In this document: positions 52,235-60,160 of the stretch, piece by piece
Layout of the letters: the number at the start of each line of letters is the position of its first letter
How positions within the stretch are numbered: position 1 is the stretch's first letter
Source: Pollutimonas bauzanensis
GTDB lineage: Bacteria; Pseudomonadota; Gammaproteobacteria; Burkholderiales; Burkholderiaceae_B
Length of the DNA stretch: 64,000 nt
Assembly: GCF_900129885.1 (NCBI RefSeq)
Contig: NZ_FQXE01000020.1
Location: forward strand, 1 to 64,000
Direction: 5' to 3'
Program-made: the position numbers and the translations under genes
Notes under the pieces: model-generated
The model's input: only the letters and a program-made list of their open reading frames with translations
Database searches by the model: none
Told to the model about the DNA's origin: nothing

Positions 52235-52987
52235 ATGAACGAATCCGTCGCCATTGCGGCAACAGACGCTCGAGAGCCCAAGACCCTCGTCGAGGGCGCC
52301 TACAACCGCTTGCGCCGCGACATCATCGAAGGTGTGCATCGGCCTGGCGAAAAATTGCGCGTAGAGCATTTGAAGGACCAGTACGATGTGGGCGCGGGCA
52401 CTTTGCGCGAAGCCTTGCTGCTGCTGATTGCCGATGCGCTGGTCGTTGCCCAGGGGCAGCGGGGCTTTCGCGTGACGCCCATATCATTGGCCGACTTCGA
52501 AGACATCACTCGTTCGCGCCTGTTGATAGAATGCGAAGCGCTCAAGCAATCAATCGCCTGCGGCGATGAGGCCTGGGAAGCGAATCTGGTGGCGGCGTTC
52601 CACCGCCTTTCCATCGTCGAGCAAAAACTCGCGGCCAACGATACGCGCAACACCGAAGAATGGGAGAAGCGCAACCGGATCTTCCATGACATGCTGATTG
52701 CGGCCTGTCCTTCCCGCTGGATTCTGCGTTTCCAGCAAGTCCTCTACCAGCAATCGGAACGATATCGCCGCCTCAGCATGTTGCGCCGGCCGATTTCCCG
52801 CGATGTCCATGCCGAACACCAGGCCTTGTTCCAGGCAACCCTCGACCGCGACACCGTCCGCGCGGTCTCCATCCTTTCGGAGCATATTCTGCGTACGCTG
52901 GATGCGGTCAAGCACATGGACGTAGATTTCTTCAAAGAACATTCGAATCACCGCTCCTCCGCGGACAACAACGCCAGACCGGAATGA
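52235..52987 (+). CDS. GntR family regulator (FCD type) of the meta-cleavage region
   Basis: The product is 250 aa. The winged helix is at about residues 20-85 (VEGAYNRLRRDIIEGVHRPG, LKDQYDVGAGTLREALLLLI), and the FCD effector domain follows (ITRSRLLIECEALKQSIACG, RIFHDMLIAACPSRWILRFQ, EHQALFQATLDRDTVRAVSI) with conserved metal-binding His and Asp positions. It sits between the ring-cleavage gene and the dehydrogenase operon, both on the opposite strand, with a palindromic site next to its start. It is the probable local repressor. Confidence 0.93.
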   Translation: MNESVAIAATDAREPKTLVEGAYNRLRRDIIEGVHRPGEKLRVEHLKDQYDVGAGTLREALLLLIADALVVAQGQRGFRVTPISLADFEDITRSRLLIECEALKQSIACGDEAWEANLVAAFHRLSIVEQKLAANDTRNTEEWEKRNRIFHDMLIAACPSRWILRFQQVLYQQSERYRRLSMLRRPISRDVHAEHQALFQATLDRDTVRAVSILSEHILRTLDAVKHMDVDFFKEHSNHRSSADNNARPE

Positions 52988-52996
52988 GCCCTGGCT

Positions 52997-53074
52997 GGAC
53001 CTGGACTTGGACTTGGACTTGGACTTGGACTTGGACTTGGACTTGGACTTGGACTTGGACTTGGACTTGGACCT
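52997..53074. repeat. Hexanucleotide tandem repeat (GGACTT), 13 units
   Basis: Eleven perfect GGACTT units (53003-53068) are flanked by one GGACCT unit on each side (52997-53002 and 53069-53074). It lies in the 98-base convergent spacer between the GntR stop and the end of the catechol 2,3-dioxygenase gene, so it codes for neither protein. As a multiple of three it would read as Trp-Thr or Lys-Ser repeats. Length variation by slippage is expected. Confidence 0.97.
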
Positions 53075-53085
53075 GCGGCCGGCGC

Positions 53086-54015
53086 TCAGCTCACCACGGC
53101 CAGGAAGCGGTCGTTCAGTTTCCGATCGTGATAAAAAATGCCGGTGCCGACCTCGTCCCACGTCCATTTGATGGGCTGCCAGTCGGGATAAGCCTGATAG
53201 CCTCCGCAGAACGTCTCGAAACGGTTGCCCGAGGGATCGAAAGCATAGATCGTAGTGCCGCGCGTAACGCCATGGCGCGTGGGGCCGATATCTACGGCGA
53301 CCTTGTTCATCGACATGATGTCGGCGGCGCGCAGCACCTTTTCCCAGCTGTCCAGCAAGAATGAGACATGATGCAGCTTGCCGGGCTCCGGATGGCGGAC
53401 AAAGGCGATATCGTGCGCCTTCATCGAGCATGACAGCCATATCGCCAGGTCGTTCACGCCATCTTCCAGCACCACATGCTCGACAAGATAGAAGCCCAGC
53501 ACATTGACAAAGATATCTTGCACTTTTTCGATATCGGGTCCGTACAAGAGGCAGTGGTCCATGCGGGAGGGCGCGATGCCGGACTCGGCGGCCGGGGTCC
53601 AGGGCGCCGGATTCACATAGGGCATGCCGTTGCCCACGTCCGTCTTGTCCGCGTAAAGCTCAATGATGTGGCCGGACGGCAGCTCGAAACGGACCCGCTC
53701 GCCGGTCTCCAGCAACTCGCCCGCGGGCATGCGTTCGGTCGCCAGGCCGTATGCCTTCAAATCCGCGTCCAGCTTGGCCAGCGTCGCTTTATCGGCCACC
53801 TTGAAGCCGAAGAAATCAAGCCCCGCCTCATCGGCCTCCCGCAGGATAACGCTATTGTGGTCGCGCTCGTCCCAGGCCTTCAAATACACCCGGCCTTGTC
53901 GATCCCGCCCGGTTTCGACCAAGCCGAGCACGTCGCGATAATGCTTGACGCCTTCATCGAGGCCCAGCACGCGGATCTGGGCGTGGCCCGGGCGCAGTAC
54001 ACCAGTCATTGCCAT
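53086..54015 (-). CDS. dmpB: Catechol 2,3-dioxygenase (extradiol ring cleavage)
   Basis: The product is 309 aa, typical of the two-domain vicinal-oxygen-chelate type I extradiol enzymes. The Fe(II) ligands are visible at H154 (RMDHCLLYG), H216 in KLHHVSFLLD and E267 (GNRFETFCGGY), close to H153, H214 and E265 of XylE; the active-site His near 201 and 248 are also present. It cleaves catechol to 2-hydroxymuconic semialdehyde. It is preceded by a 2Fe-2S ferredoxin gene, as in xylTE and dmpQB, and its product feeds dmpC. Confidence 0.94.
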   Translation of the reverse strand: MAMTGVLRPGHAQIRVLGLDEGVKHYRDVLGLVETGRDRQGRVYLKAWDERDHNSVILREADEAGLDFFGFKVADKATLAKLDADLKAYGLATERMPAGELLETGERVRFELPSGHIIELYADKTDVGNGMPYVNPAPWTPAAESGIAPSRMDHCLLYGPDIEKVQDIFVNVLGFYLVEHVVLEDGVNDLAIWLSCSMKAHDIAFVRHPEPGKLHHVSFLLDSWEKVLRAADIMSMNKVAVDIGPTRHGVTRGTTIYAFDPSGNRFETFCGGYQAYPDWQPIKWTWDEVGTGIFYHDRKLNDRFLAVVS

Positions 54016-54081
54016 GTCATGTCTCCTTTCGATTTCGCGGGTACCGGGGGCCCCGCCATTTTCTTTGGAAGAATTCTATCA

Positions 54082-54114
54082 TAATTTCGAGAAATTTAAT
54101 TAATTACGAAATTA
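54082..54114. promoter_or_regulatory. AT-rich inverted repeat upstream of catechol 2,3-dioxygenase
   Basis: TAATTTCG (54082-54089) and CGAAATTA (54107-54114) form a perfect 8-bp inverted repeat in the 138-base spacer between the ferredoxin and dioxygenase genes. It may be an operator or part of a separate promoter for the dioxygenase. Confidence 0.35.
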
Positions 54115-54153
54115 TTCTCAATAGGCCAGAACGCTGGATGCCCGCGGCGGGTT

Positions 54154-54471
54154 TCAGGAGGAGTGCGGCCCCCAGGCGCGGCCCATCCTGCCGACCACCC
54201 TGAGAACCAGGTCGCTGCGCGGAAACAGCTTGCAGGCCAGCACGATGCCTTCGGCTTCTTCTTCGACGGACAAACAGGAGCGGCTCATCTTGCGCGTGGC
54301 ATACTGCCCCGCCGTCACATGGACTTTGCAGACGCCGCATCCGCCGCCGCGGCAGCCTACCGGGATTCCGCGCCGATGCAGCGATTCCATCGATTGCAAA
54401 AGATCCTTCGAGCCCCCGCAAATAATGGTCTCGCCGGTTCCCTCGATGATCACCGTATAACGACTTTCCAT
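54154..54471 (-). CDS. 2Fe-2S chloroplast-type ferredoxin (XylT/DmpQ-like)
   Basis: The product is 105 aa from ATG 54471; an ATG at 54489 is possible. The cluster ligands are CRGGGCGVC (C-x4-C-x2-C) plus a later Cys in IVLACKLFPRSD, the plant-type 2Fe-2S pattern. XylT-like ferredoxins reactivate catechol 2,3-dioxygenase by reducing its oxidised iron, and the gene lies directly upstream of that enzyme here, with the same direction. The function is therefore well supported by context. Confidence 0.88.
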   Translation of the reverse strand: MESRYTVIIEGTGETIICGGSKDLLQSMESLHRRGIPVGCRGGGCGVCKVHVTAGQYATRKMSRSCLSVEEEAEGIVLACKLFPRSDLVLRVVGRMGRAWGPHSS

Positions 54472-54672
54472 CTCGCTGCGACTCCTCATAAATTCTCGAT
54501 ATTATTATATTTATTCGTGATTCAGGCAATAGCCCAAAACCGGCCTATTGGCGCCACGGACGGCGGGGGCTCTGCGCGGGCGCGCCAGCCCGCGAGCCCT
54601 GTCATAGCGCGGGATAGTAGAATCCCGAGAGACAAGCCGGACGACGCCCGCTTGCACGCCCGAGGAGACAAA

Positions 54673-55680
54673 ATGAAAGCTGTTGGCTATACCACGTACC
54701 TGCCCGTGGAAGATGAACGCTCGCTCATCGATCTGGAGCTTCCCATCCCCGCGCCCGGCGCAAGAGACCTTTTGGTTCGTGTTCAGGCCGTCTCGGTCAA
54801 CCCGCGCGATATCAAAAGCCGCAAGACCCTGCCGGCGGCACCCGGCGCCCCCATGGTGATAGGCTATGACGCCTCGGGCATCGTCGAGAAGACCGGCCCC
54901 GGCGCAACGTTGTTCCAGCCGGGCGACGAAGTGTTTTACGCGGGCGTATTGAATCGTCCGGGCTCCAATGCCGAGTTTCAATTGGTCGATGAACGCATCG
55001 TGGGAAGAAAACCCGCAACGCTGGACCACGCCACCGCGGCGTCCTTGCCGCTTACCGCGCTCACCGCGTACGAAATGCTGTTCGATCGTCTGGCCGTCGA
55101 GCGCCATGCCGCGGCGCCACGTTCGCTATTGATCCTGGGCGGCGCCGGCGGCGTGCCATCGATGGCCATCCAGCTGGCCCGGCATGCCGGTCTGACCGTC
55201 GTCGCGACGGCTGCGCGCGCCGAAAGCGAAAAATGGGTGCGCGAACTCGGCGCGCAGCACGTCGTCGACCATTCCAGGCCGCTGGCCGAACAGATACGGC
55301 GGCTTGGGATAGGCGATATCGACTATGTGTTTTCCACGCACACCAATGCCGCGGTCTGGTCCGAGATCGCCAAGATCATTGCCCCTCAAGGCCGATTCGG
55401 CCTGATCGATGATCCCGAGCCCCTGGACCTGCGCGTATTCAAGGCAAAAAGCGTGTCCATACATTGGGAAGCGATGTTCACCCGCCCCATGCTGCAGACC
55501 CGGGACATGATACGGCAGCATGAAATCCTGACGGAAATAGCCGGCCTGGTCGACACGGGCGTCATCCGCGCGACGGCCACGCAGAATCTGGGCGCGATCA
55601 ACGCCGCGAACCTGCGCAAAGCCCATGCCTTGATCGAAAGCGGGAAAACCATAGGGAAAATCGTGCTGGCGGGTTTTTGA
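54673..55680 (+). CDS. Zinc-independent MDR oxidoreductase (quinone oxidoreductase-like)
   Basis: The product is 335 aa from ATG 54673, with GAGGAG 8 bases upstream. It belongs to the medium-chain dehydrogenase superfamily: VQAVSVNPRDIKSRKTL, MVIGYDASGIVEKTGPGATL, AYEMLFDRLAV, and the NADPH motif LLILGGAGGVPSMAIQLARH. The structural and catalytic zinc Cys/His set is absent, so it is a reductase of the quinone-oxidoreductase or ZADH type. It could reduce an enone or quinone generated in aromatic degradation. It is divergent from the ferredoxin gene. Confidence 0.9.
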   Translation: MKAVGYTTYLPVEDERSLIDLELPIPAPGARDLLVRVQAVSVNPRDIKSRKTLPAAPGAPMVIGYDASGIVEKTGPGATLFQPGDEVFYAGVLNRPGSNAEFQLVDERIVGRKPATLDHATAASLPLTALTAYEMLFDRLAVERHAAAPRSLLILGGAGGVPSMAIQLARHAGLTVVATAARAESEKWVRELGAQHVVDHSRPLAEQIRRLGIGDIDYVFSTHTNAAVWSEIAKIIAPQGRFGLIDDPEPLDLRVFKAKSVSIHWEAMFTRPMLQTRDMIRQHEILTEIAGLVDTGVIRATATQNLGAINAANLRKAHALIESGKTIGKIVLAGF

Positions 55681-55736
55681 CTTGCGGCGCTACGGGTATC
55701 CACCGAGTGGCGGCGCTTGTTTGTTCTATAAAATTG

Positions 55737-55751
55737 ATTCATATCATGAAT
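55737..55751. promoter_or_regulatory. Inverted repeat upstream of the cupin gene
   Basis: ATTCAT and ATGAAT are exact inverted repeats around ATC, 70-84 bases before the cupin dioxygenase. A related CATGATATGGAT follows at about 55759. It may be an operator for the 55821-58539 genes. Confidence 0.35.
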
Positions 55752-55820
55752 ACCTGCCCATGATATGGATTTGATTGATTAACACCTGCCGCCCCGTCTA
55801 GCGGCGAAGGAAACCGGAAA

Positions 55821-56327
55821 ATGTCCATTGCCACCCCTTACCGCCACCCCAATCCCAAGGAAGCCTTGCCCGAAATCGTGGTCCAGCATGCCGTCCCGCA
55901 GGATGAGCGCGTTTGGGTGCCGCAAGCGGAAAATGTCTGGTTCCGCCCCCTGTGCCTGAACGTCTCGCAGGGCTACTGGACCAATCTGCTGCGCGTGCGC
56001 AAGTCCGGCGTCCTGAGCTGTCATCGGCACCCCCAGGCTGTGCACGGCTATGTCATCAAGGGCTCCTGGCGCTACCTGGAACATGACTGGGTCGCCACCG
56101 AGGGCAGCTATGTGTTCGAGCCGCCCGGCGAAACGCATACCCTGTATGTTCCCGAGGACGTGCAAGAGATGATCACACTGTTCCAGGTCAATGGCGTCAT
56201 GTATTACGTCGACAGCGAAGGCAGGCACACCGGCTTCGAAGACGTGTTCATCAAGCTCGATATGTGCCGCAAGCACTACGAAAGCGTGGGCCTGGGCGCC
56301 GACTATGTCGATCAGTTCGTGCGCTGA
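55821..56327 (+). CDS. Cupin protein, 2,4'-dihydroxyacetophenone dioxygenase family
   Basis: The product is 168 aa. The cupin core has SCHRHPQAVHGYVIKGSWRY, with His-x-His and the later His in PPGETHTLYVPEDVQEM, the Fe(II) site. Together with FRPLCLNVSQGYWTNLLRVR, this looks like the 2,4'-dihydroxyacetophenone dioxygenase (DAD) group, which cleaves the C-C bond of the side chain of hydroxyacetophenones or beta-diketone-like substrates with O2. It is followed by an SDR and an M20 hydrolase, in the same direction, probably one pathway. Substrate is inferred. Confidence 0.85.
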   Translation: MSIATPYRHPNPKEALPEIVVQHAVPQDERVWVPQAENVWFRPLCLNVSQGYWTNLLRVRKSGVLSCHRHPQAVHGYVIKGSWRYLEHDWVATEGSYVFEPPGETHTLYVPEDVQEMITLFQVNGVMYYVDSEGRHTGFEDVFIKLDMCRKHYESVGLGADYVDQFVR

Positions 56328-56343
56328 CCATGAAGGGACAACC

Positions 56344-57069
56344 ATGAGCTTCAGACCCGGCCTGCTGAACAACAAGACCGCCATCGTCACCGGCGGCACC
56401 CAGGGGATAGGCCACGCCATTGCGGAGGTGCTCGCCGGACTGGGCGCGCGCGTCCATGCCGCGGGACTGCCGTCGGGAGACGGCGCGGCGTATCAATCGG
56501 AACGCATCAGCGAAGTCATTCTGGATGTCACCAGGGAAGATGATATCCGCCAATTCGTCGAGTCCTTGCCCGGCGCGGACATCCTTGTGAACTGCGCCGG
56601 CATCATCTGCCGCGGCGAAGAATTCAAGCTTTCCGTATTCGAGCGGGTGGTGAACATCAACCTCACGGGAACGATGCGCCTGTGCGAAGCGCTTCGCCCC
56701 CTGCTGGCCAAATCCGGCGGATGCATAGTGAACACCGCGTCCATGCTGAGTTTTTTTGGCGGCGGCCTGGTCCCCGCCTACAGCGCCAGCAAAGGCGGTA
56801 TTGCGCAACTGACCAAATCCCTGGCCATCGCGTACGCGGCCGACGGCATCCGCGTGAACGCCATCGCGCCGGGATGGATAGCCACGCCTTTGACCGAGGC
56901 GCTGCAAAACGACGAGGCGCGCGCCAAACCCATCCTGGACCGCACTCCGCTCAAGCGCTGGGGCCGGCCCGAGGACGTCGCCCAGGCTGTCGTCTTCCTG
57001 TGCTGCGAAGCGTCGGCCTTCATGACCGGCGTCGTCATGCCCGTCGACGGCGGCTACATGGTGACCTGA
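56344..57069 (+). CDS. Short-chain dehydrogenase/reductase (SDR)
   Basis: The product is 241 aa from ATG 56344. The cofactor motif is AIVTGGTQGIGHAIAEVLAG, followed by LVNCAGI, the Ser in VNTASMLSFFGGG and the catalytic YSASKGG; the end is MTGVVMPVDGGYMVT. It is 16 bases after the cupin gene and its stop is adjacent to the M20 gene start. It probably oxidises a hydroxy to a keto group for the cupin dioxygenase, or reduces its product. Confidence 0.93.
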   Translation: MSFRPGLLNNKTAIVTGGTQGIGHAIAEVLAGLGARVHAAGLPSGDGAAYQSERISEVILDVTREDDIRQFVESLPGADILVNCAGIICRGEEFKLSVFERVVNINLTGTMRLCEALRPLLAKSGGCIVNTASMLSFFGGGLVPAYSASKGGIAQLTKSLAIAYAADGIRVNAIAPGWIATPLTEALQNDEARAKPILDRTPLKRWGRPEDVAQAVVFLCCEASAFMTGVVMPVDGGYMVT

Positions 57070-58539
57070 ATGAACTCCCCCATCTCCGACAACGCATTGC
57101 CCCACGCCCTGGACCCGAACGCCTTGCAAGCCTTCGTGGACGAAAAATGGGACCGCGAAATCGTTCCGGCGCTGGTCGATTACATCGCCATTCCGGCCAA
57201 AAGCCCGGCCTTCGATGCCGATTGGGCCCGCAACGGCCATATCGACCGCGTGGTGCGCGATGCCGCGCAATGGGTTCAGGCGCAGAAAGTCTCGCGCCTG
57301 ACGCTGGAAGTCGTGCGCCTGCCCGGCCGCACGCCCGTCATCTACTTTGATGCCCCGGCCACGCGCAGCGACAATGGGGACACGGTGCTGATGTACGGCC
57401 ATCTGGACAAGCAGCCCGAATTCTCGGGCTGGCGCACGGGCCTCGGGCCCTGGACGCCCAAGTATGAGGACGGCAGGCTTTACGGCCGCGGCGGCGCCGA
57501 CGATGGCTATGCGGTCTATGCCTCGCTGACGGCCATCCTGGCCCTCGACAGGCAAGGCATACCCCGGCCGCGCTGCGTGGGCCTGATAGAAACCTGCGAG
57601 GAATCGGGCAGCTACGACCTGCTGCCCTACGTGGACGCCCTGCGCCAGCGACTGGGCAATGTGGCGCTGGTGGTTTGCCTGGATTCCGGCGCGGGCAATT
57701 ACGACCAGTTGTGGATGACGACATCGCTGCGCGGCCTGGTGGCCGGCACGCTGGAAGTGCGCGTGCTGGACGAAGGCGTGCACTCCGGGGACGCCAGCGG
57801 GGTGGTGCCATCCAGTTTCCGCATTCTGCGCCATTTGCTGGACAGGCTGGAAGACAGCGCCAGCGGGCGCCTGCTGCCCCAGAGCTTCCATTGCGAGATT
57901 CCCGCTGCCCGCATCGAGCAGACGCGCGCCACGGCGCGTATCCTGGGCGATGAAGTCTGGCGCCGATTCCCCTGGAGCTGCGGCGCCGATGGCGGCTTCG
58001 TGCTACCCATGACCACCCATCCCGAGGAGGCCTTGCTGAACCGCACATGGCGCCCTACCCTTTCCGTCACCGGCGCCGAAGGGCTGCCGCCGCTGAGCAG
58101 CGCGGGCAATGTGCTACGCCCGCGCACGGCCTTCAAGCTTTCCTTGCGCCTGCCGCCGCTGGTCGACGCCGCAGCCGCCGCGCAGAAATTGAAAACGCTG
58201 CTGGAGTCCGACGCGCCCTATAACGCCAAGGTGCTGTTCAAGCCCGACCAGGGCGCCGCGACCGGCTGGAATGCGCCCGAGTCGGCCGCCTGGCTGGGCC
58301 GCGCGCTGGACGCCGCCTCCCAGGCCTATTATGGCGCGCCTTGCGGCTATATCGGGCAAGGCGGCACCATACCGCTGATGAATCTGCTGCAGGCCGGTTT
58401 CCCCAAATCGCAGTTCATGGTCTGCGGCGTGCTGGGGCCGCAATCGAACGCCCATGGCCCCAACGAATTCCTGCATGTTCCTTACGGGAAAAGGCTCACG
58501 GCGGCCGTGGCGCAGACGATCGCCGCCCTGCCGGCCTAG
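57070..58539 (+). CDS. M20 family metallohydrolase
   Basis: The product is 489 aa; the ATG directly follows the SDR stop. Zn-site motifs are MYGHLDKQPEFSGW (His), GRGGADDGYAVYASL (bridging Asp), ETCEESGSYDLL (catalytic and ligand Glu), and near the end SNAHGPNEFLHVPYGKR with the last His. M20 enzymes hydrolyse amide or peptide bonds of N-acyl amino acids, dipeptides and similar compounds. Its fit with the cupin and SDR is not obvious; it may release an amide-linked substrate. It is full length. Confidence 0.92.
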   Translation: MNSPISDNALPHALDPNALQAFVDEKWDREIVPALVDYIAIPAKSPAFDADWARNGHIDRVVRDAAQWVQAQKVSRLTLEVVRLPGRTPVIYFDAPATRSDNGDTVLMYGHLDKQPEFSGWRTGLGPWTPKYEDGRLYGRGGADDGYAVYASLTAILALDRQGIPRPRCVGLIETCEESGSYDLLPYVDALRQRLGNVALVVCLDSGAGNYDQLWMTTSLRGLVAGTLEVRVLDEGVHSGDASGVVPSSFRILRHLLDRLEDSASGRLLPQSFHCEIPAARIEQTRATARILGDEVWRRFPWSCGADGGFVLPMTTHPEEALLNRTWRPTLSVTGAEGLPPLSSAGNVLRPRTAFKLSLRLPPLVDAAAAAQKLKTLLESDAPYNAKVLFKPDQGAATGWNAPESAAWLGRALDAASQAYYGAPCGYIGQGGTIPLMNLLQAGFPKSQFMVCGVLGPQSNAHGPNEFLHVPYGKRLTAAVAQTIAALPA

Positions 58540-58574
58540 CGGCGCCGCATTATCCGGGAATGGCCGCCTTGCGG

Positions 58575-59225
58575 CTAGCGCCTGGTCTTGGCCTTGGCCG
58601 GGCGCGCGCCGTGCTGCAGCACCCAGGGCCGCATTTCCGCGGACAGGCTGTCCGCCGCCGCGCCGAATGCGGCTATCACCTGCGGCACTTCCTTGCCCTG
58701 CACCGGCTGGCGGATGTCGAAGCTGCGCGTGGCCACGATGCGATTTGCCGCGACCTGCAGCAGGGCCGCATCGTAGCGGATATGCACGAGCGGCGCGCCA
58801 TCTTGGTATTCCACCTGGAAGGCGATCAGATCGCCCCCCAGCTCGAAATCGGCCTGGGCGTCGCCCGCGTCGCTGCTTACCGAGGCGAGTCCGCCCTCGG
58901 CGCGGAAAGCGCCGGCGAGATAGTCCCTGAGCAGCACCGGCGCCGGGTCGCTCCAGCGCGCGCCGCCATAGGCGCTGACCTGGCTGGGCTGAGGCAGCAC
59001 CAGCACGCGCACGCTGTCTATAACCTGGCTGCTGTAAGGCGTGGCGATGCGCAGGCTCCACGGCTGGCTGCCGGCCCGCGGCGGGCCTTTCACGGCGGGA
59101 GCCGCGAGCTGGTACACGGCCAGGGTCTCGGGCCTGGGCAATACCGAACATGCCGACAGCAGCGCCAGCGCCGCCAACAGCAAGCAACGGCGCAGGTTCT
59201 GCGTCCTGGACAATGCGCTGATCAT
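58575..59225 (-). CDS. Lipoprotein of the MCE/Mla-type transport system (ABC auxiliary)
   Basis: The product is 216 aa with a lipobox (LLAALALLSACSVLPRPE, Cys26). The mature domain (LRIATPYSSQVIDSVRVLVL, RWSDPAPVLLRDYLAGAFRA, DFELGGDLIAFQVEY) belongs to the ABC-type transport auxiliary lipoprotein group (PqiC/YmbA-like), an outer-membrane partner of MCE proteins. It overlaps the end of the MCE gene by 4 bases and completes the operon. Confidence 0.88.
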   Translation of the reverse strand: MISALSRTQNLRRCLLLAALALLSACSVLPRPETLAVYQLAAPAVKGPPRAGSQPWSLRIATPYSSQVIDSVRVLVLPQPSQVSAYGGARWSDPAPVLLRDYLAGAFRAEGGLASVSSDAGDAQADFELGGDLIAFQVEYQDGAPLVHIRYDAALLQVAANRIVATRSFDIRQPVQGKEVPQVIAAFGAAADSLSAEMRPWVLQHGARPAKAKTRR

Positions 59226-60160
59226 GGTTGAAACTCCTGAATCTTTTCACGGCCCAGCAAGTAGTTGGTGGGATTATCAGCCAGGCGGCGCGCCACTGTG
59301 CGCAGGGAGGCAAGCGTACTGCGCAGTTCCTGCAAGGCCGGGCCAAGCTCGCCCAGGCCCCTCATGCCGCGGCCCAAGGCAGCCTTGTTTTCATCGAGCA
59401 ACTGGTTGAGGCTGGAACTGGTTTTCTCCAGGGACGCCATGGCGCGCCGGGCGCCGTCCAATGTGCCGGCGCCCTGCTGGCCGAGCAGCGTATCGGCGTT
59501 GCGCATCAAGCCATCCGCCCGGCGCAATGCCGCGCCAGCTTCCTGGCTGGCGGTGGTCAGGCTCTGCAGCAGGGTCTTCATGTCGCCGCGCTGGTCGGCC
59601 AGCGAGCCCGACAACTGCTCAAGATGCTCCAGTGTATTGCTCAGGCGCCGCGCATTGTCGGGCGACATGAACATATTGGCGTTCAGGAGCAATTCGGTAA
59701 TGTTGGCCATCAGATTATCGCTGTTGGCAAGCAACTGGGCGATCGGCGAAGGCGTGGCCACAATGATGGGATCCGCGTCGTCCGCCGCGAGCAGGGGCGG
59801 GCTTTCCGGCGTGCCGCCGCTGAGTTCGATGACGGACACGCCGGTGATGCCGGTGAGCACCAGGCGCGCCCGGGTATTTTCCTTGACGGGAATCTTGCCT
59901 TCTATCCTGATGCGCGCCAGCACCTTGTTGGGGTTGCGCGGGTCCAGCGAAAGCTGGACGACGTCGCCGATTTTTATGCCGCTGTATTGCACGGCGCTGC
60001 CCTGTGACAAGCCGCGGACCGCTTCGTTGAAGACGACCGTGTAATGGCGCTGCTCGACATCGTTATGCGACTTGGCCAGCCACAAGGCGAACAGCATCGC
60101 GGCGGCCGTGACGATAATCGTAAAGAGCCCGATCAGCACATGATGTGCGCGTGGTTCCAT
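59222..60160 (-). CDS. MCE/MlaD family protein
   Basis: The product is 312 aa. A single N-terminal transmembrane segment (VLIGLFTIIVTAAAMLFALW) is followed by one MCE domain (YTVVFNEAVRGLSQGSAVQY, IRIEGKIPVKENTRARLVLT, GITGVSVIELSGGTPESPPL). The C-terminal about 170 residues are helical and coiled-coil-prone (LSNTLEHLEQLSGSLADQRG). It forms a periplasmic ring or tunnel for lipids and links the inner-membrane ABC unit to the outer membrane. Confidence 0.92.
   Translation of the reverse strand: MEPRAHHVLIGLFTIIVTAAAMLFALWLAKSHNDVEQRHYTVVFNEAVRGLSQGSAVQYSGIKIGDVVQLSLDPRNPNKVLARIRIEGKIPVKENTRARLVLTGITGVSVIELSGGTPESPPLLAADDADPIIVATPSPIAQLLANSDNLMANITELLLNANMFMSPDNARRLSNTLEHLEQLSGSLADQRGDMKTLLQSLTTASQEAGAALRRADGLMRNADTLLGQQGAGTLDGARRAMASLEKTSSSLNQLLDENKAALGRGMRGLGELGPALQELRSTLASLRTVARRLADNPTNYLLGREKIQEFQP

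Noticed and set aside
52997-53074. CRISPR-like array
   Set aside because: There are no spacers; the units are contiguous hexamers, so it is a microsatellite.
52984-53364. Plus-strand open frame with a Trp-Thr repeat
   Set aside because: It is the same array read on the other strand, continuing into the antisense of the dioxygenase gene.
52550-53440. Minus-strand open frame with a long Lys-Ser repeat
   Set aside because: It is the reading of the GGACTT array and of the antisense of the GntR and dioxygenase genes. It has no ribosome site or family match.
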